Shown here piece by piece: positions 32,085 through 40,667 of a stretch of 64,000 bases of DNA. The notes under the pieces are model-generated. The model searched no databases, had not been told where the DNA came from, and saw only the letters and a program-made list of their open reading frames with translations. The DNA comes from DATATV01 sp035551355 (GTDB taxonomy: Bacteria; Actinomycetota; Actinomycetes; Mycobacteriales; Pseudonocardiaceae), in assembly GCA_035551355.1 (NCBI GenBank), contig DASZNF010000055.1, positions 1 through 64,000 of the forward strand, given 5' to 3'. The position numbers and the translations under genes are program-made. Position 1 is the first letter of the stretch. Every line of letters starts with the position of its first letter.

Positions 32085-33698
32085 GTGGACGCGCCTGCCC
32101 TGCGCAGTACGGCCGATCCGTCGACACAGTCCTACCAACGCAACGTCAAGGCCCACACCGCGCTGGCCGACGAGCTGCACGCGCGGCTGGCCACGGCCCG
32201 GCGCGGCGGTCCGGAGCGGGCCAGGACGCGGCACGTCGAGCGCGGCAAGCTGCTGCCCCGCGACCGGGTGGACGCGCTGCTCGACCCGGGCTCACCGTTC
32301 CTGGAGCTGTCTCCGTTGGCCGCCAACGGGATGTACGACGACGAGGCGCCCTCGGCCGGCATCATCACCGGCGTCGGCCGCGTCTCCGGCCGGGAATGTG
32401 TGGTGGTGGCCAACGACGCCACCGTCAAGGGCGGCACCTACTACCCGATGACGGTCAAGAAACACCTGCGGGCCCAGGAAGTCGCGCTGCACAACCGGTT
32501 GCCCTGCGTCTACCTGGTCGACTCCGGCGGCGCGTTCCTGCCCCGCCAGGACGAGGTGTTCCCGGACCGCGAGCACTTCGGCCGGATCTTCTTCAATCAG
32601 GCCACCATGTCCGGTCGCGGCATCCCGCAACTGGCCGCGGTGCTCGGCTCGTGCACCGCCGGCGGCGCGTACGTGCCGGCCATGAGCGACGAGGCGGTCA
32701 TCGTGCGCGACCAGGGCACCATCTTCCTTGGCGGTCCGCCGCTGGTGAAGGCGGCCACCGGCGAGGTGGTCAGCGCCGAGGACCTTGGCGGCGGCCTGCT
32801 GCACTCGCGCACCTCCGGCGTCACCGACCACCTGGCCGACGACGACGCGCACGCCCTGCAGATCCTGCGCGGCATCGTGTCCACTCTCGGCCCGCGCGCC
32901 CCGCGGCCGTGGGAAGTGGCCGCGAGCGAGGAACCGGCGGTCGACCCGGACGAGCTGTTCGGCATGGTGCCCACCGATTCCCGCACCCCCTACGACGTGC
33001 GCGAGGTGATCGCGCGGGTGGTGGACGGCAGCCGGTTCGCCGAGTTCAAACAGGAGTACGGGCCCACCCTGGTCACCGGGTTCGCCCGCATCCACGGGCA
33101 TCCGGTGGGCATCGTGGCCAACAACGGCGTGCTGTTCGGCGAGTCCGCGCTCAAGGGCGCGCACTTCATCGAACTGTGCGACCAGCGCTCGATTCCGTTG
33201 GTGTTCCTGCAGAACATCACCGGGTTCATGGTCGGCCGGGAGTACGAGGCGGGCGGAATCGCCAAGCACGGCGCCAAAATGGTCACCGCGGTGGCCTGTG
33301 CCCGGGTGCCCAAGTTCACCGTGATCATCGGCGGTTCGTTCGGCGCGGGCAACTACTCCATGTGCGGGCGCGCCTATTCGCCTCGGTTCCTGTGGATGTG
33401 GCCCAACGCGCGGATCTCGGTGATGGGCGGGGAACAGGCCGCCTCGGTGCTGGCCACGGTGCGCCGCGATCAGTTCGACGCGCGCGGCGAGGACTGGTCG
33501 GCGCAGGCCGAGGACGAGTTCAAGTCGCCCATCCGCGCTCAGTACGAGGATCAGGGCAACCCGTACTACTCCACGGCCCGGCTGTGGGACGACGGCGTGA
33601 TCGACCCGAGGGACACCCGGATGGTGCTGGGTCTGGCCCTGTCCACGGCGGCCAACGCGCCGCTGGAACCCGTTGGCTACGGCGTTTTCCGGATGTGA
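32085..33698 (+). CDS. accD1: Acyl-CoA (methylcrotonyl-CoA-type) carboxylase, carboxyltransferase beta subunit
   Basis: The roughly 537-residue protein is the carboxyltransferase subunit of a biotin-dependent acyl-CoA carboxylase. Oxyanion and CoA-binding loops are seen in PCVYLVDSGGAFLPRQDEVFP and GSCTAGGAYVPAMSDEAVIV. The second crotonase-like half follows, with FLQNITGFMVGREYEAGGIAKHG and IIGGSFGAGNYSMCGRAYSP. This sequence style is that of methylcrotonyl-CoA carboxylase (leucine breakdown) rather than acetyl- or propionyl-CoA carboxylase. GTG 32085 is used because GAGG lies 8 nt upstream; GTG 32076 in the same frame would add three residues. It is the first gene of the accD1-accA1-acyl-CoA dehydrogenase operon. 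Confidence 0.93.
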   Translation: MDAPALRSTADPSTQSYQRNVKAHTALADELHARLATARRGGPERARTRHVERGKLLPRDRVDALLDPGSPFLELSPLAANGMYDDEAPSAGIITGVGRVSGRECVVVANDATVKGGTYYPMTVKKHLRAQEVALHNRLPCVYLVDSGGAFLPRQDEVFPDREHFGRIFFNQATMSGRGIPQLAAVLGSCTAGGAYVPAMSDEAVIVRDQGTIFLGGPPLVKAATGEVVSAEDLGGGLLHSRTSGVTDHLADDDAHALQILRGIVSTLGPRAPRPWEVAASEEPAVDPDELFGMVPTDSRTPYDVREVIARVVDGSRFAEFKQEYGPTLVTGFARIHGHPVGIVANNGVLFGESALKGAHFIELCDQRSIPLVFLQNITGFMVGREYEAGGIAKHGAKMVTAVACARVPKFTVIIGGSFGAGNYSMCGRAYSPRFLWMWPNARISVMGGEQAASVLATVRRDQFDARGEDWSAQAEDEFKSPIRAQYEDQGNPYYSTARLWDDGVIDPRDTRMVLGLALSTAANAPLEPVGYGVFRM

Positions 33699-33705
33699 CG
33701 AAGAA

Positions 33706-35709
33706 ATGAGCGACGCCTTGTTCGACAGTGTGCTCGTGGCCAATCGTGGCGAGATCGCGGTGCGGGTCGGGAAAACCTTGCGGCGTATGGGAATCCGCTG
33801 GATCTCGGTGTACAGCGACGCCGATGCCGACGCGCCGCACGTGACCGAGGCCGATGTCGCGGTGCGCCTTGGCCCGGCCGCGGCCGCGCAGAGCTACCTG
33901 TCCATCGAGCGGATCATCGCCGCCGCAACGGAAACCGGCGCTCAGGCCATCCATCCCGGCTACGGCTTCCTGTCCGAGAACGCCGAGTTCGCCGCGGCCT
34001 GCGCCAAGGCGGGCCTGGCGTTCATCGGGCCGCCGGCCGACGCGATCGAGGCGATGGGCGACAAAATCCGGGCCAAGCGGCTGGTGGCCGCGGCCGGGGT
34101 TGCGGTGGTGCCCGGGCGAACCGAATCCGGCATGTCCGACGAGCAGTTGGCCCAGGCGGCCCAGGAGGTCGGTTTTCCGGTGCTGCTCAAGCCGTCCGCG
34201 GGTGGCGGGGGCAAGGGCATGCGGCTGGTCACCGACCCGGCCGACCTGGCCGGGAACATCGCCTCGGCCCGGCGCGAGGCGGCCGCCTCGTTCGGCGACG
34301 ACACGCTGCTGGTCGAGCGTTTCGTGCGGAATCCGAGGCACATCGAGATCCAGGTGCTGGCCGACGCCCACGGCACCGTGCTGCACCTGGGTGAGCGCGA
34401 GTGCAGTCTGCAGCGCAGGCACCAGAAGATCGTGGAGGAGGCGCCCTCGCCGTTGCTGTCCGACCATCCGGACGGCGAAAAAATCCGGGAGCGGATGGGC
34501 CAGGCCGCCATCGACGCGGCCGCCTCGGTCGGCTACACCGGTGCGGGCACGGTGGAGTTCATCGTGTCCGGCACGGACGCCGGTGAGTTCTTCTTCATGG
34601 AGATGAACACCCGCCTGCAGGTGGAGCACCCGGTCACCGAGCTGGTCACCGGCATCGACCTGGTGGAGCAGCAGATCCGGGTGGCCGCAGGAGAGAAACT
34701 GAGGCTCTCACCGGGAAAACCGAACGGACACGCGGTCGAGGTCCGGGTGTACGCCGAGGACCCGGAACACGGCTTCCTGCCCACCGGCGGGAAAGTGCTG
34801 GCGCTGCACGAACCGGCCGACTCGGTGCGGGTCGATTCCGCGCTGCGCAATGGAAGCGTGGTCGGCAGCGACTACGATCCCATGCTGGCCAAGTACATCG
34901 CGCACGGCCCGACCCGCGCCGACGCGCTGCGCGGTCTTGGCGCGGCGCTGCGCGAGGCCACCGTCCTGGGCGTGACCACCAACATCGGCTTCCTGCAACG
35001 GTTGCTGGCCGACGAGGACGTCCGCTCCGGCAAGCTGGACACCGGGCTGGTGGAACGCAAACTGGCCGCGCTGACCGAGGCGGAACTGCCCGAGGAAGTG
35101 CTGATCGCCGCTGCGCTGGAACGCGCCCTCGCGCTGGAACCCGCCGACGGCACAACGGATCCGTGGGACATCCCGGGTGGCTGGCGGATCGGCGAGCCCG
35201 CCTGGGCCCGGTGGAGTATCGGTGTGCCCGGGGAGAAGCCGGCCGAGGTGAAACTGCGCGGCCGGGCGGACGCGGCGGAAGTCGTTGTCGGGCAGGGAGA
35301 TCCGCAGTCGGCTTCGGCCCACTGGGCCAACGGTGACCTGGTGCTGGTGCACGCCGGCCGGACCCGGCGCTACGCCTGCGCCCGGGCGGATGGCGTGCTG
35401 TGGCTGGCCGCGGGCGGCCGCACCTGGGCCCTGGCCGAGACCGAACGGCTGGCCGCGGCCCGCACCGAGCGCGCGGGCGCGGGCGGCGGCCCGGTCACCT
35501 CGCCGATGCCGGGCACGGTGCTGGACGTGCGGGTCAAGCAGGGCGACGAAGTCGCCGCCGGTGCGCCGTTGCTGGTGGTGGAGGCGATGAAGATGGAGCA
35601 TACGGTGACCGCCCCGGTGGACGGGGTGGTCGGCGAGTTGTCCGTTGGCGTGGGCCAGCAGGTCGCGCTGGGCGAGCGGCTGGCCGTGATCACGGAGGAC
35701 GGGAAATGA
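33706..35709 (+). CDS. accA1: Acyl-CoA carboxylase alpha subunit (biotin carboxylase + biotin carrier)
   Basis: The 667-residue protein has an N-terminal biotin carboxylase (LFDSVLVANRGEIAVRVGKT, GYGFLSENAEFA, ATP-grasp loop SAGGGGKGMRLV, HIEIQVLAD, ECSLQRRHQKIVEEAPS, FMEMNTRLQVEHPVTE). A middle domain follows, then the biotin carrier domain with EAMKMEHTVTAP, whose Lys is biotinylated, near residue 630. It carboxylates biotin with ATP and bicarbonate for the accD1 subunit. It starts 7 nt after the accD1 stop with a weak GAAGAA site, so translation is probably coupled. Its stop overlaps the next gene by four bases. Confidence 0.95.
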   Translation: MSDALFDSVLVANRGEIAVRVGKTLRRMGIRWISVYSDADADAPHVTEADVAVRLGPAAAAQSYLSIERIIAAATETGAQAIHPGYGFLSENAEFAAACAKAGLAFIGPPADAIEAMGDKIRAKRLVAAAGVAVVPGRTESGMSDEQLAQAAQEVGFPVLLKPSAGGGGKGMRLVTDPADLAGNIASARREAAASFGDDTLLVERFVRNPRHIEIQVLADAHGTVLHLGERECSLQRRHQKIVEEAPSPLLSDHPDGEKIRERMGQAAIDAAASVGYTGAGTVEFIVSGTDAGEFFFMEMNTRLQVEHPVTELVTGIDLVEQQIRVAAGEKLRLSPGKPNGHAVEVRVYAEDPEHGFLPTGGKVLALHEPADSVRVDSALRNGSVVGSDYDPMLAKYIAHGPTRADALRGLGAALREATVLGVTTNIGFLQRLLADEDVRSGKLDTGLVERKLAALTEAELPEEVLIAAALERALALEPADGTTDPWDIPGGWRIGEPAWARWSIGVPGEKPAEVKLRGRADAAEVVVGQGDPQSASAHWANGDLVLVHAGRTRRYACARADGVLWLAAGGRTWALAETERLAAARTERAGAGGGPVTSPMPGTVLDVRVKQGDEVAAGAPLLVVEAMKMEHTVTAPVDGVVGELSVGVGQQVALGERLAVITEDGK

Positions 35710-36857
35710 TCGACTTTCGGCTGGACGAGGAGCAGGAAGCCCTGCGCAAGACGGTCGAGGAGTTCGCCCGCGCGGAGATCGCGCCGGTGATCGGCGGGTT
35801 CTACGAGCGCGAGGAGTTCCCCTACGAGATCGTGGCCGGGATGGCCCGGATGGGCCTGTTCGGGTTGCCGTTCGGCGAGGAGTACGGCGGCATGGGCGGC
35901 GACTACTTCACGCTGTGCCTGGCCCTGGAGGAACTGGCCCGGGTCGACTCCTCGGTCGCGGCCACCCTGGAGGCCGGGGTTTCCCTTGGCGCCATGCCGA
36001 TCTACCGGTTCGGTACCGAGGAGCAGAAGCGGGAATGGTTGCCCCGCCTGTGTTCCGGTGAGGCTCTGGGCGGGTTCGGGCTGACCGAGCCGGGCGGCGG
36101 ATCGGACGCGGGCGCCACCCGCACCACCGCCGAACTGGACGGCGACGAGTGGGTGCTCAACGGCTCCAAGGCGTTCATCACCAACTCCGGCACCGATATC
36201 ACCGCGCTGGTGACGGTCACCGCGGTCACGGGTGCGAAACCCGATGGCGGCAAGGAGATCTCGGCCATCATCGTGCCCTCGGGCACGCCCGGATTCAGCG
36301 TCGGGAGGAAGTACTCCAAGGTCGGCTGGAACGCCTCGGACACCCACGAACTGGCCTTCGACGACTGCCGGGTGCCCGCGGCCAATCTGCTGGGCCGGCG
36401 CGGGCGCGGCTACGCCCAGTTCCTGTCCATTCTGGACGAGGGACGAATCGCCATCGCCGCGCTGTCGGTCGGCCTGGCCCAGGGTTGCGTGGACGAGTGC
36501 GTGCGGTACGCGGGCGAGCGGGAGGCGTTCGGCCGGACGATCGGGCAGTACCAGGCGATCCAGTTCAAGATCGCGGACATGGAACTGCGCGCGCACACCG
36601 CCCGATTGGCCTATTACCAGGCAGCGGCGAAAATGCTAGGCGGCGGACCGTTCAAGAAGGAGGCGGCGATCGCGAAACTGGCCTCCTCCAACGCGGCCAT
36701 GGACAACGCGCGGGACGCCACGCAGATCTTCGGCGGCTACGGGTTCATGAACGAATTCCCGGTCGGCCGGTTCTACCGGGACGCCAAGATCCTGGAGATC
36801 GGCGAGGGCACCAGCGAGGTGCAGCGGATGCTGATCGCCCGCGAACTGGGCTTGTGA
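35706..36857 (+). CDS. Acyl-CoA dehydrogenase (short/branched-chain)
   Basis: The 383-residue flavoenzyme has the acyl-CoA dehydrogenase fold: N-terminal helices (IDFRLDEEQEALRKTVEEFA), a middle beta domain with FGLTEPGGGSDAGATRTTA and VLNGSKAFITNSGTDI, and the C-terminal helical domain. The catalytic base region is KILEIGEGTSEVQRMLIARE: the Glu before GT is at the position used by short- and medium-chain dehydrogenases. Isovaleryl-CoA dehydrogenase uses a different Glu, so a non-isovaleryl substrate is possible. It oxidises an acyl-CoA to the enoyl-CoA that the upstream carboxylase would carboxylate. ATG 35706 overlaps the accA1 stop (ATGA). Mycobacterial fadE19 occupies the same place. Confidence 0.93.
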   Translation: MIDFRLDEEQEALRKTVEEFARAEIAPVIGGFYEREEFPYEIVAGMARMGLFGLPFGEEYGGMGGDYFTLCLALEELARVDSSVAATLEAGVSLGAMPIYRFGTEEQKREWLPRLCSGEALGGFGLTEPGGGSDAGATRTTAELDGDEWVLNGSKAFITNSGTDITALVTVTAVTGAKPDGGKEISAIIVPSGTPGFSVGRKYSKVGWNASDTHELAFDDCRVPAANLLGRRGRGYAQFLSILDEGRIAIAALSVGLAQGCVDECVRYAGEREAFGRTIGQYQAIQFKIADMELRAHTARLAYYQAAAKMLGGGPFKKEAAIAKLASSNAAMDNARDATQIFGGYGFMNEFPVGRFYRDAKILEIGEGTSEVQRMLIARELGL

Positions 36858-36910
36858 GCTCTGTGAGCCATGAGCCGGTTCTGCCGGGGAGCGAACCGGC
36901 CTCCGGTCAG

Positions 36911-36956
36911 GACGGGGCTGTTCACACTACTTAAGACAGGTGTGAACGGCCCCGTC
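36911..36956 (+). terminator. Terminator of the carboxylase/dehydrogenase operon
   Basis: A 17-bp stem with one wobble (36911-36927 with 36940-36956) and a 12-nt loop. The loop-proximal arms are GTTCACAC and GTGTGAAC. It lies 54 nt after the acyl-CoA dehydrogenase stop. The rest of 36858-37148 holds the upstream region of the peptidase gene; no gene is seen. Confidence 0.8.
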
Positions 36957-37148
36957 TGCCTTGCTCTGTGCGATGGAACGAGCGAGTCATCGCCCGTCAA
37001 GATGACTTCGTCTGGATGTCCAGAGTGTACAGAAGGTAACGGAAACCCCGGATATTCACCGCGAACCTTCCTAACGGGTGAACGGGGATTTAGATTCATC
37101 CCCTGGTAGCCGACGAACCCAGTCGGCCGAACGAAGGGGAACCCTGCT

Positions 37149-39140
37149 GTGCGAAAAGCCCCGGTAATGTTCGTAGCCCTTGCGGTGGCGGGAGGTCTCG
37201 CCGCGGCGGTCCCGGCGACCGCGGCCACCGACGGGTTATCGACGATCGCCCAGTCGCATCCGCAATGGGCCACCAGCACCACCAAGGTGGCGGACGCGGC
37301 GGCCGGCTCGAAGTTGACCTTCCGGGTCTACCTGAGATCCCAGAACGACGCGGGCGCGGAGGCTGCCGCCGCGGCCGTGTCCACGCCCAACACCGCCTCC
37401 TACAAGCAGTACCTGACCCCGGCGCAGGTCAACGCCGCCTACGGCCCCACCCAGGCCGAGGTGGCCTCGGCCCGCTCCTGGCTGACCACGGCCGGGTTCG
37501 CCATCGACGACGTGCCAAGCAACAACGCCTACGTCGAGGCCACCGGCACCGCGGCCCAGGTGAACAGCGCGCTGCACACCCAACTGGGTGAGTACAAGTA
37601 CAAGGGCCTGACCCTGCGCGCGCCCAGCGGCGACCTGTCCGTGCCGGCCGCGCTGGCCAGTACGGTGCTGTCCATCGTCGGCGTCGACCAGTCCGAGTCG
37701 CTGCTGCGCCCGGACCTGGCCGGCAACTCGGCCAACGACACCACCACCAACGGTTCGGCGAGCTCGTCCGCGAGCTCCGGCGCGGTGGCCCCGCCCGCCG
37801 GGTTCCGCAATGCCGAGCCGTGCGGCGACTACTACGGCCAGAAGGCGGACACCACCGACCCGACCTACGAGGGTCAGCACCTGGACTACGCCCCCTGCGG
37901 GTACAAGCCCGGCCAGCTGCGCTCGGCCTACGGCATCGACCAGGCGGTCGACAAGGGCGTGAACGGCAAGGGCGACACCGTGGCGATCGTGGACGCGTTC
38001 GCCTCGCCGACCCTGTACGCCGACGCGGCCGAGTACGCCAACCGCAACGACCCCGGTCACCCGCTGGCCAAGTCGCAGTTCAACGAGATCGTCTACCCGC
38101 CGACCCCCGGCTCGGAGGACCCCACCCAGTGCGACGCGGCCGGCTGGTACGGCGAGCAGACGCTGGACGTGGAGGCCGTGCACGCCATGGCTCCGGGCGC
38201 GAAGATCCTGTTCGTGGGCGGCGCCGACTGCCAGGACGCCTCGCTGGACAAGGCGCTGAACACCGTGGTGGCGGGCAACCTGGCCAACGAGGTGTCCAAC
38301 TCCTACGGCGACGCCGGTGAGGACGTGCCCGCCGCGGACGTCAAGGCGTTCGACCAGATCGCCCGGACCGCCGTGCTGGAGGGCATCGGCCTGTACTTCT
38401 CCTCCGGGGACAGCGGCGACGAGGTGGCCGACCTCGGCTACCCCTCGGCCGACTTCTCCGCCTCCGACCCGTGGGTGACCGCGGTCGGCGGCACCAGTCT
38501 CGGCATCGGCCAGGACGGCAAGGTCGACGTGCAGACCGCCTGGGAGACCGGCAAGAGCTCGCTGACCGGCGGTGTGTGGACCCCGGGTGCGCCCGGCGCC
38601 TACCTGTACGGCTCCGGCGGTGGCACCAGCGTGCTGTTCGGCGAGCCCTTCTACCAGAAGGGGATCGTGCCCGACGCGCTGGCGCGGGAGAACCAGACCG
38701 GCAACAACCGGGGCCGCGTGGTGCCGGACGTGTCGATGCTGGCCGACCCGAACACCGGTTTCCTGATCGGTGAGACCCAGACCTTCTCCGACGGCGTGTA
38801 CTACGACCAGTACCGCATCGGCGGGACCAGCCTGGCCTCCCCGCTGCTGGCCGGTGAGATGGCGGTGGCCGACCAGTTCGCCGGCTTCCACCACGGGTTC
38901 ATCAACCCGGCGCTGTACCTGTTCACCTCGAAGACGCCGGCCCTCTCCGACGTCACGGCCACCCCGGTCGCCGGTGACGTCCGGGTCGACTACGCCAACG
39001 GGGAGAACGCCACGGACGGCCTGCTCACCTCGGTCCGCTCGTTCAACTACCCGGGCCTGACCATCCACACCAGCAAGGGCTACGACAACACCACCGGTCT
39101 CGGCACGCCGAGCGGCTGGCTGTTCCTCGCCCTGATCTAA
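37149..39140 (+). CDS. Secreted S53 (sedolisin) peptidase, longer paralogue
   Basis: The 663-residue protein has a Sec signal peptide (1-~26, ending ATAAT). The Pro-kumamolisin domain follows (~45-185, TASYKQYLTPAQVNAAYGPT). A Ser/Asn/Thr-rich linker (~195-215, TTTNGSASSSASSG) leads to the peptidase domain. The triad positions are the Glu-x3-Asp in YGEQTLDVEAVHAMAP, Asp in YFSSGDSGDEVAD and Ser in IGGTSLASPLLAGE. The calcium-site end KGYDNTTGLGTPSGW is intact. It has a different insert pattern from the S53 peptidase at 13752-15341, and the two are too diverged for a recent duplication. The start is GTG 37149 with GAAGGGGAA 8 nt upstream. Confidence 0.93.
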   Translation: MRKAPVMFVALAVAGGLAAAVPATAATDGLSTIAQSHPQWATSTTKVADAAAGSKLTFRVYLRSQNDAGAEAAAAAVSTPNTASYKQYLTPAQVNAAYGPTQAEVASARSWLTTAGFAIDDVPSNNAYVEATGTAAQVNSALHTQLGEYKYKGLTLRAPSGDLSVPAALASTVLSIVGVDQSESLLRPDLAGNSANDTTTNGSASSSASSGAVAPPAGFRNAEPCGDYYGQKADTTDPTYEGQHLDYAPCGYKPGQLRSAYGIDQAVDKGVNGKGDTVAIVDAFASPTLYADAAEYANRNDPGHPLAKSQFNEIVYPPTPGSEDPTQCDAAGWYGEQTLDVEAVHAMAPGAKILFVGGADCQDASLDKALNTVVAGNLANEVSNSYGDAGEDVPAADVKAFDQIARTAVLEGIGLYFSSGDSGDEVADLGYPSADFSASDPWVTAVGGTSLGIGQDGKVDVQTAWETGKSSLTGGVWTPGAPGAYLYGSGGGTSVLFGEPFYQKGIVPDALARENQTGNNRGRVVPDVSMLADPNTGFLIGETQTFSDGVYYDQYRIGGTSLASPLLAGEMAVADQFAGFHHGFINPALYLFTSKTPALSDVTATPVAGDVRVDYANGENATDGLLTSVRSFNYPGLTIHTSKGYDNTTGLGTPSGWLFLALI

Positions 39141-39156
39141 AGTCCGCTCCACCCAA

Positions 39157-39199
39157 CGATCGAGCCCCGGTACCCAGAGCGGGTACCGGGGCTCGATCG
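39157..39199. terminator. Bidirectional terminator between S53 peptidase and L,D-transpeptidase
   Basis: Perfect 19-bp arms (39157-39175 and 39181-39199) with loop AGAGC; the core is CGAGCCCCGGTACCC. It lies 17 nt after the + strand stop at 39140 and 64 nt past the minus strand stop at 39263, so it serves both convergent genes. Confidence 0.9.
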
Positions 39200-39262
39200 G
39201 TTGTGTCAGGGGCCGGCAGGTCGGGCGGTGCCCCCGGGTCTTGCTGGTCGAACCGGTGTCGA

Positions 39263-40495
39263 TCAGGAGGCGTTGCCCGCCGACCAGGTCGACCACGGCA
39301 CGGCCCAGTCGCCGTAGGTGTCGTTGAGCGGCAGCACCGGGCCGCCGGAGTTGGACACCTCGACCACGTCACCGATGCCGAGGTGGTTGAAGAACCACAT
39401 GGCGTTGGCCTCGCTCAGGTTGATGCAGCCGTGCGAGACGTTGGCGTGGCCCTGCACCGACACGGTGGCCGGGTTCTCGTGCACGAACTCGCCGTCGTTG
39501 GACATCCGCTCGGCCCAGTACTCGGTCTCGTTGTAGGACCCCGGCCCGCTGCACACGCCGTAGCTGCACGAGTTCATCTGCACCGACTGGTTCTTCGCCG
39601 AGATCACGTGCGTGCCGATGTGGGTCGGGGTGGCGTCCTTGCCCATGCTGATCGGCATGGTGTTGACCAGGTTGCCGTTGTCGAAGATCTGCATCTGCGA
39701 GGTGTTGCCGTCGGCCTTGGCCACCCACGCGTCGTGCACGTGATAGGTCTCCTGCCGGTCCTCCGCGCCGTACGCCCCGCCGCCGAAGTCCAGCCCGTAG
39801 GTGGACGCGTTGACCGTGATGGTGCTGTTGGGCGTCCAGAAGTTCTCGCCGCGGTAGTGCACCTCGGAGGAGGACACCCAGTACCAGGCGCCCTTGTCCC
39901 CGGCGGTGGAGGTCACGCTGAGGTGCTGCTGCACCAGCGCCCGGTTCTTCACCGGCTTGACGAACTGGAAGACGATCGGCTGGCCGACGCCGATGCCGGT
40001 GGACGACACCGACGAGGGCGCGGGGACCATGTTGGAGTTGACCTGGGAGGACGGGGTCAGCGTGGTGACCGTGCCCTTCTGCTCCTTGGTCTTGCCGCTG
40101 GAGTCCGCGCCGACCGCGTCCACCTGGTAGGCCACGCCGTAGCCGAGGGCCTCGTTCGAGGTCCAGGTGGAGCCGTCCGATGAGGTGGTGCCGGTGACCG
40201 TGGTGCCCTTGCTCGGGTTGGTCACGGTGACCTGCTTGAGCGTGCCGTTGCTGGCCTTCACCACGATCGGGGTGGTCACGTCGATGGTGCCCGAGCCGCT
40301 GGGCGTGATCGCGATGTCCACCGCGCTGGGCGCCTCGGTGGTCGTCGCGCCGCCACCCGAGCCCGCGCCGGTGGCGGAGCCCGAGGTGCTGCCACCCGAC
40401 GAGCAGGCCGACAACACCAGCGCGGACACCGCTATCCCGACCACACCGATCAGCGCCCCGCGCCGCCGGCGGCCAAGTACTCTACCGTCCTGCAT
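39263..40495 (-). CDS. L,D-transpeptidase lipoprotein (YkuD; LdtMt2-like)
   Basis: The 410-residue lipoprotein has basic GRRRRG, a hydrophobic segment and a lipobox ending SAC (Cys31). A Gly/Ser/Thr-rich linker and two immunoglobulin-like domains follow (~60-250), then the YkuD catalytic domain (~265-390). The motif HVISAKNQ leads to VSHGCINLSEANAMWFF, where the Cys is the acyl-acceptor. It cross-links meso-DAP residues of peptidoglycan (3-3 links) outside the membrane, as LdtMt2 does. ATG 40495 is preferred; the GAGGGG box is only 3 nt away. An in-frame ATG at 40546 would lie in the promoter region. This enzyme class is the target of carbapenems. Confidence 0.93.
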   Translation of the reverse strand: MQDGRVLGRRRRGALIGVVGIAVSALVLSACSSGGSTSGSATGAGSGGGATTTEAPSAVDIAITPSGSGTIDVTTPIVVKASNGTLKQVTVTNPSKGTTVTGTTSSDGSTWTSNEALGYGVAYQVDAVGADSSGKTKEQKGTVTTLTPSSQVNSNMVPAPSSVSSTGIGVGQPIVFQFVKPVKNRALVQQHLSVTSTAGDKGAWYWVSSSEVHYRGENFWTPNSTITVNASTYGLDFGGGAYGAEDRQETYHVHDAWVAKADGNTSQMQIFDNGNLVNTMPISMGKDATPTHIGTHVISAKNQSVQMNSCSYGVCSGPGSYNETEYWAERMSNDGEFVHENPATVSVQGHANVSHGCINLSEANAMWFFNHLGIGDVVEVSNSGGPVLPLNDTYGDWAVPWSTWSAGNAS

Positions 40496-40653
40496 CTGCC
40501 CCTCTTGATTGGCTGTCCAGGGTTGCGGTGCATCACCGCCCGACACAACTTAGGACGCCCGGCCGACCAAAACGTTGTACCTGGGTTTCGATGTGACACT
40601 GAGATCACACGGTTGCCAGATGGTCATCCGATGCCCAGGACGCGGGAGACCAA

Positions 40654-40659
40654 TAGCAT
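40654..40659 (+). promoter_or_regulatory. -10 box for a leaderless tmsA mRNA
   Basis: TAGCAT fits TANNNT and ends 8 nt before the ATG at 40668. There is no Shine-Dalgarno, so transcription probably starts at or next to the ATG. Confidence 0.5.
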
Positions 40660-40667
40660 TAGTTGCC

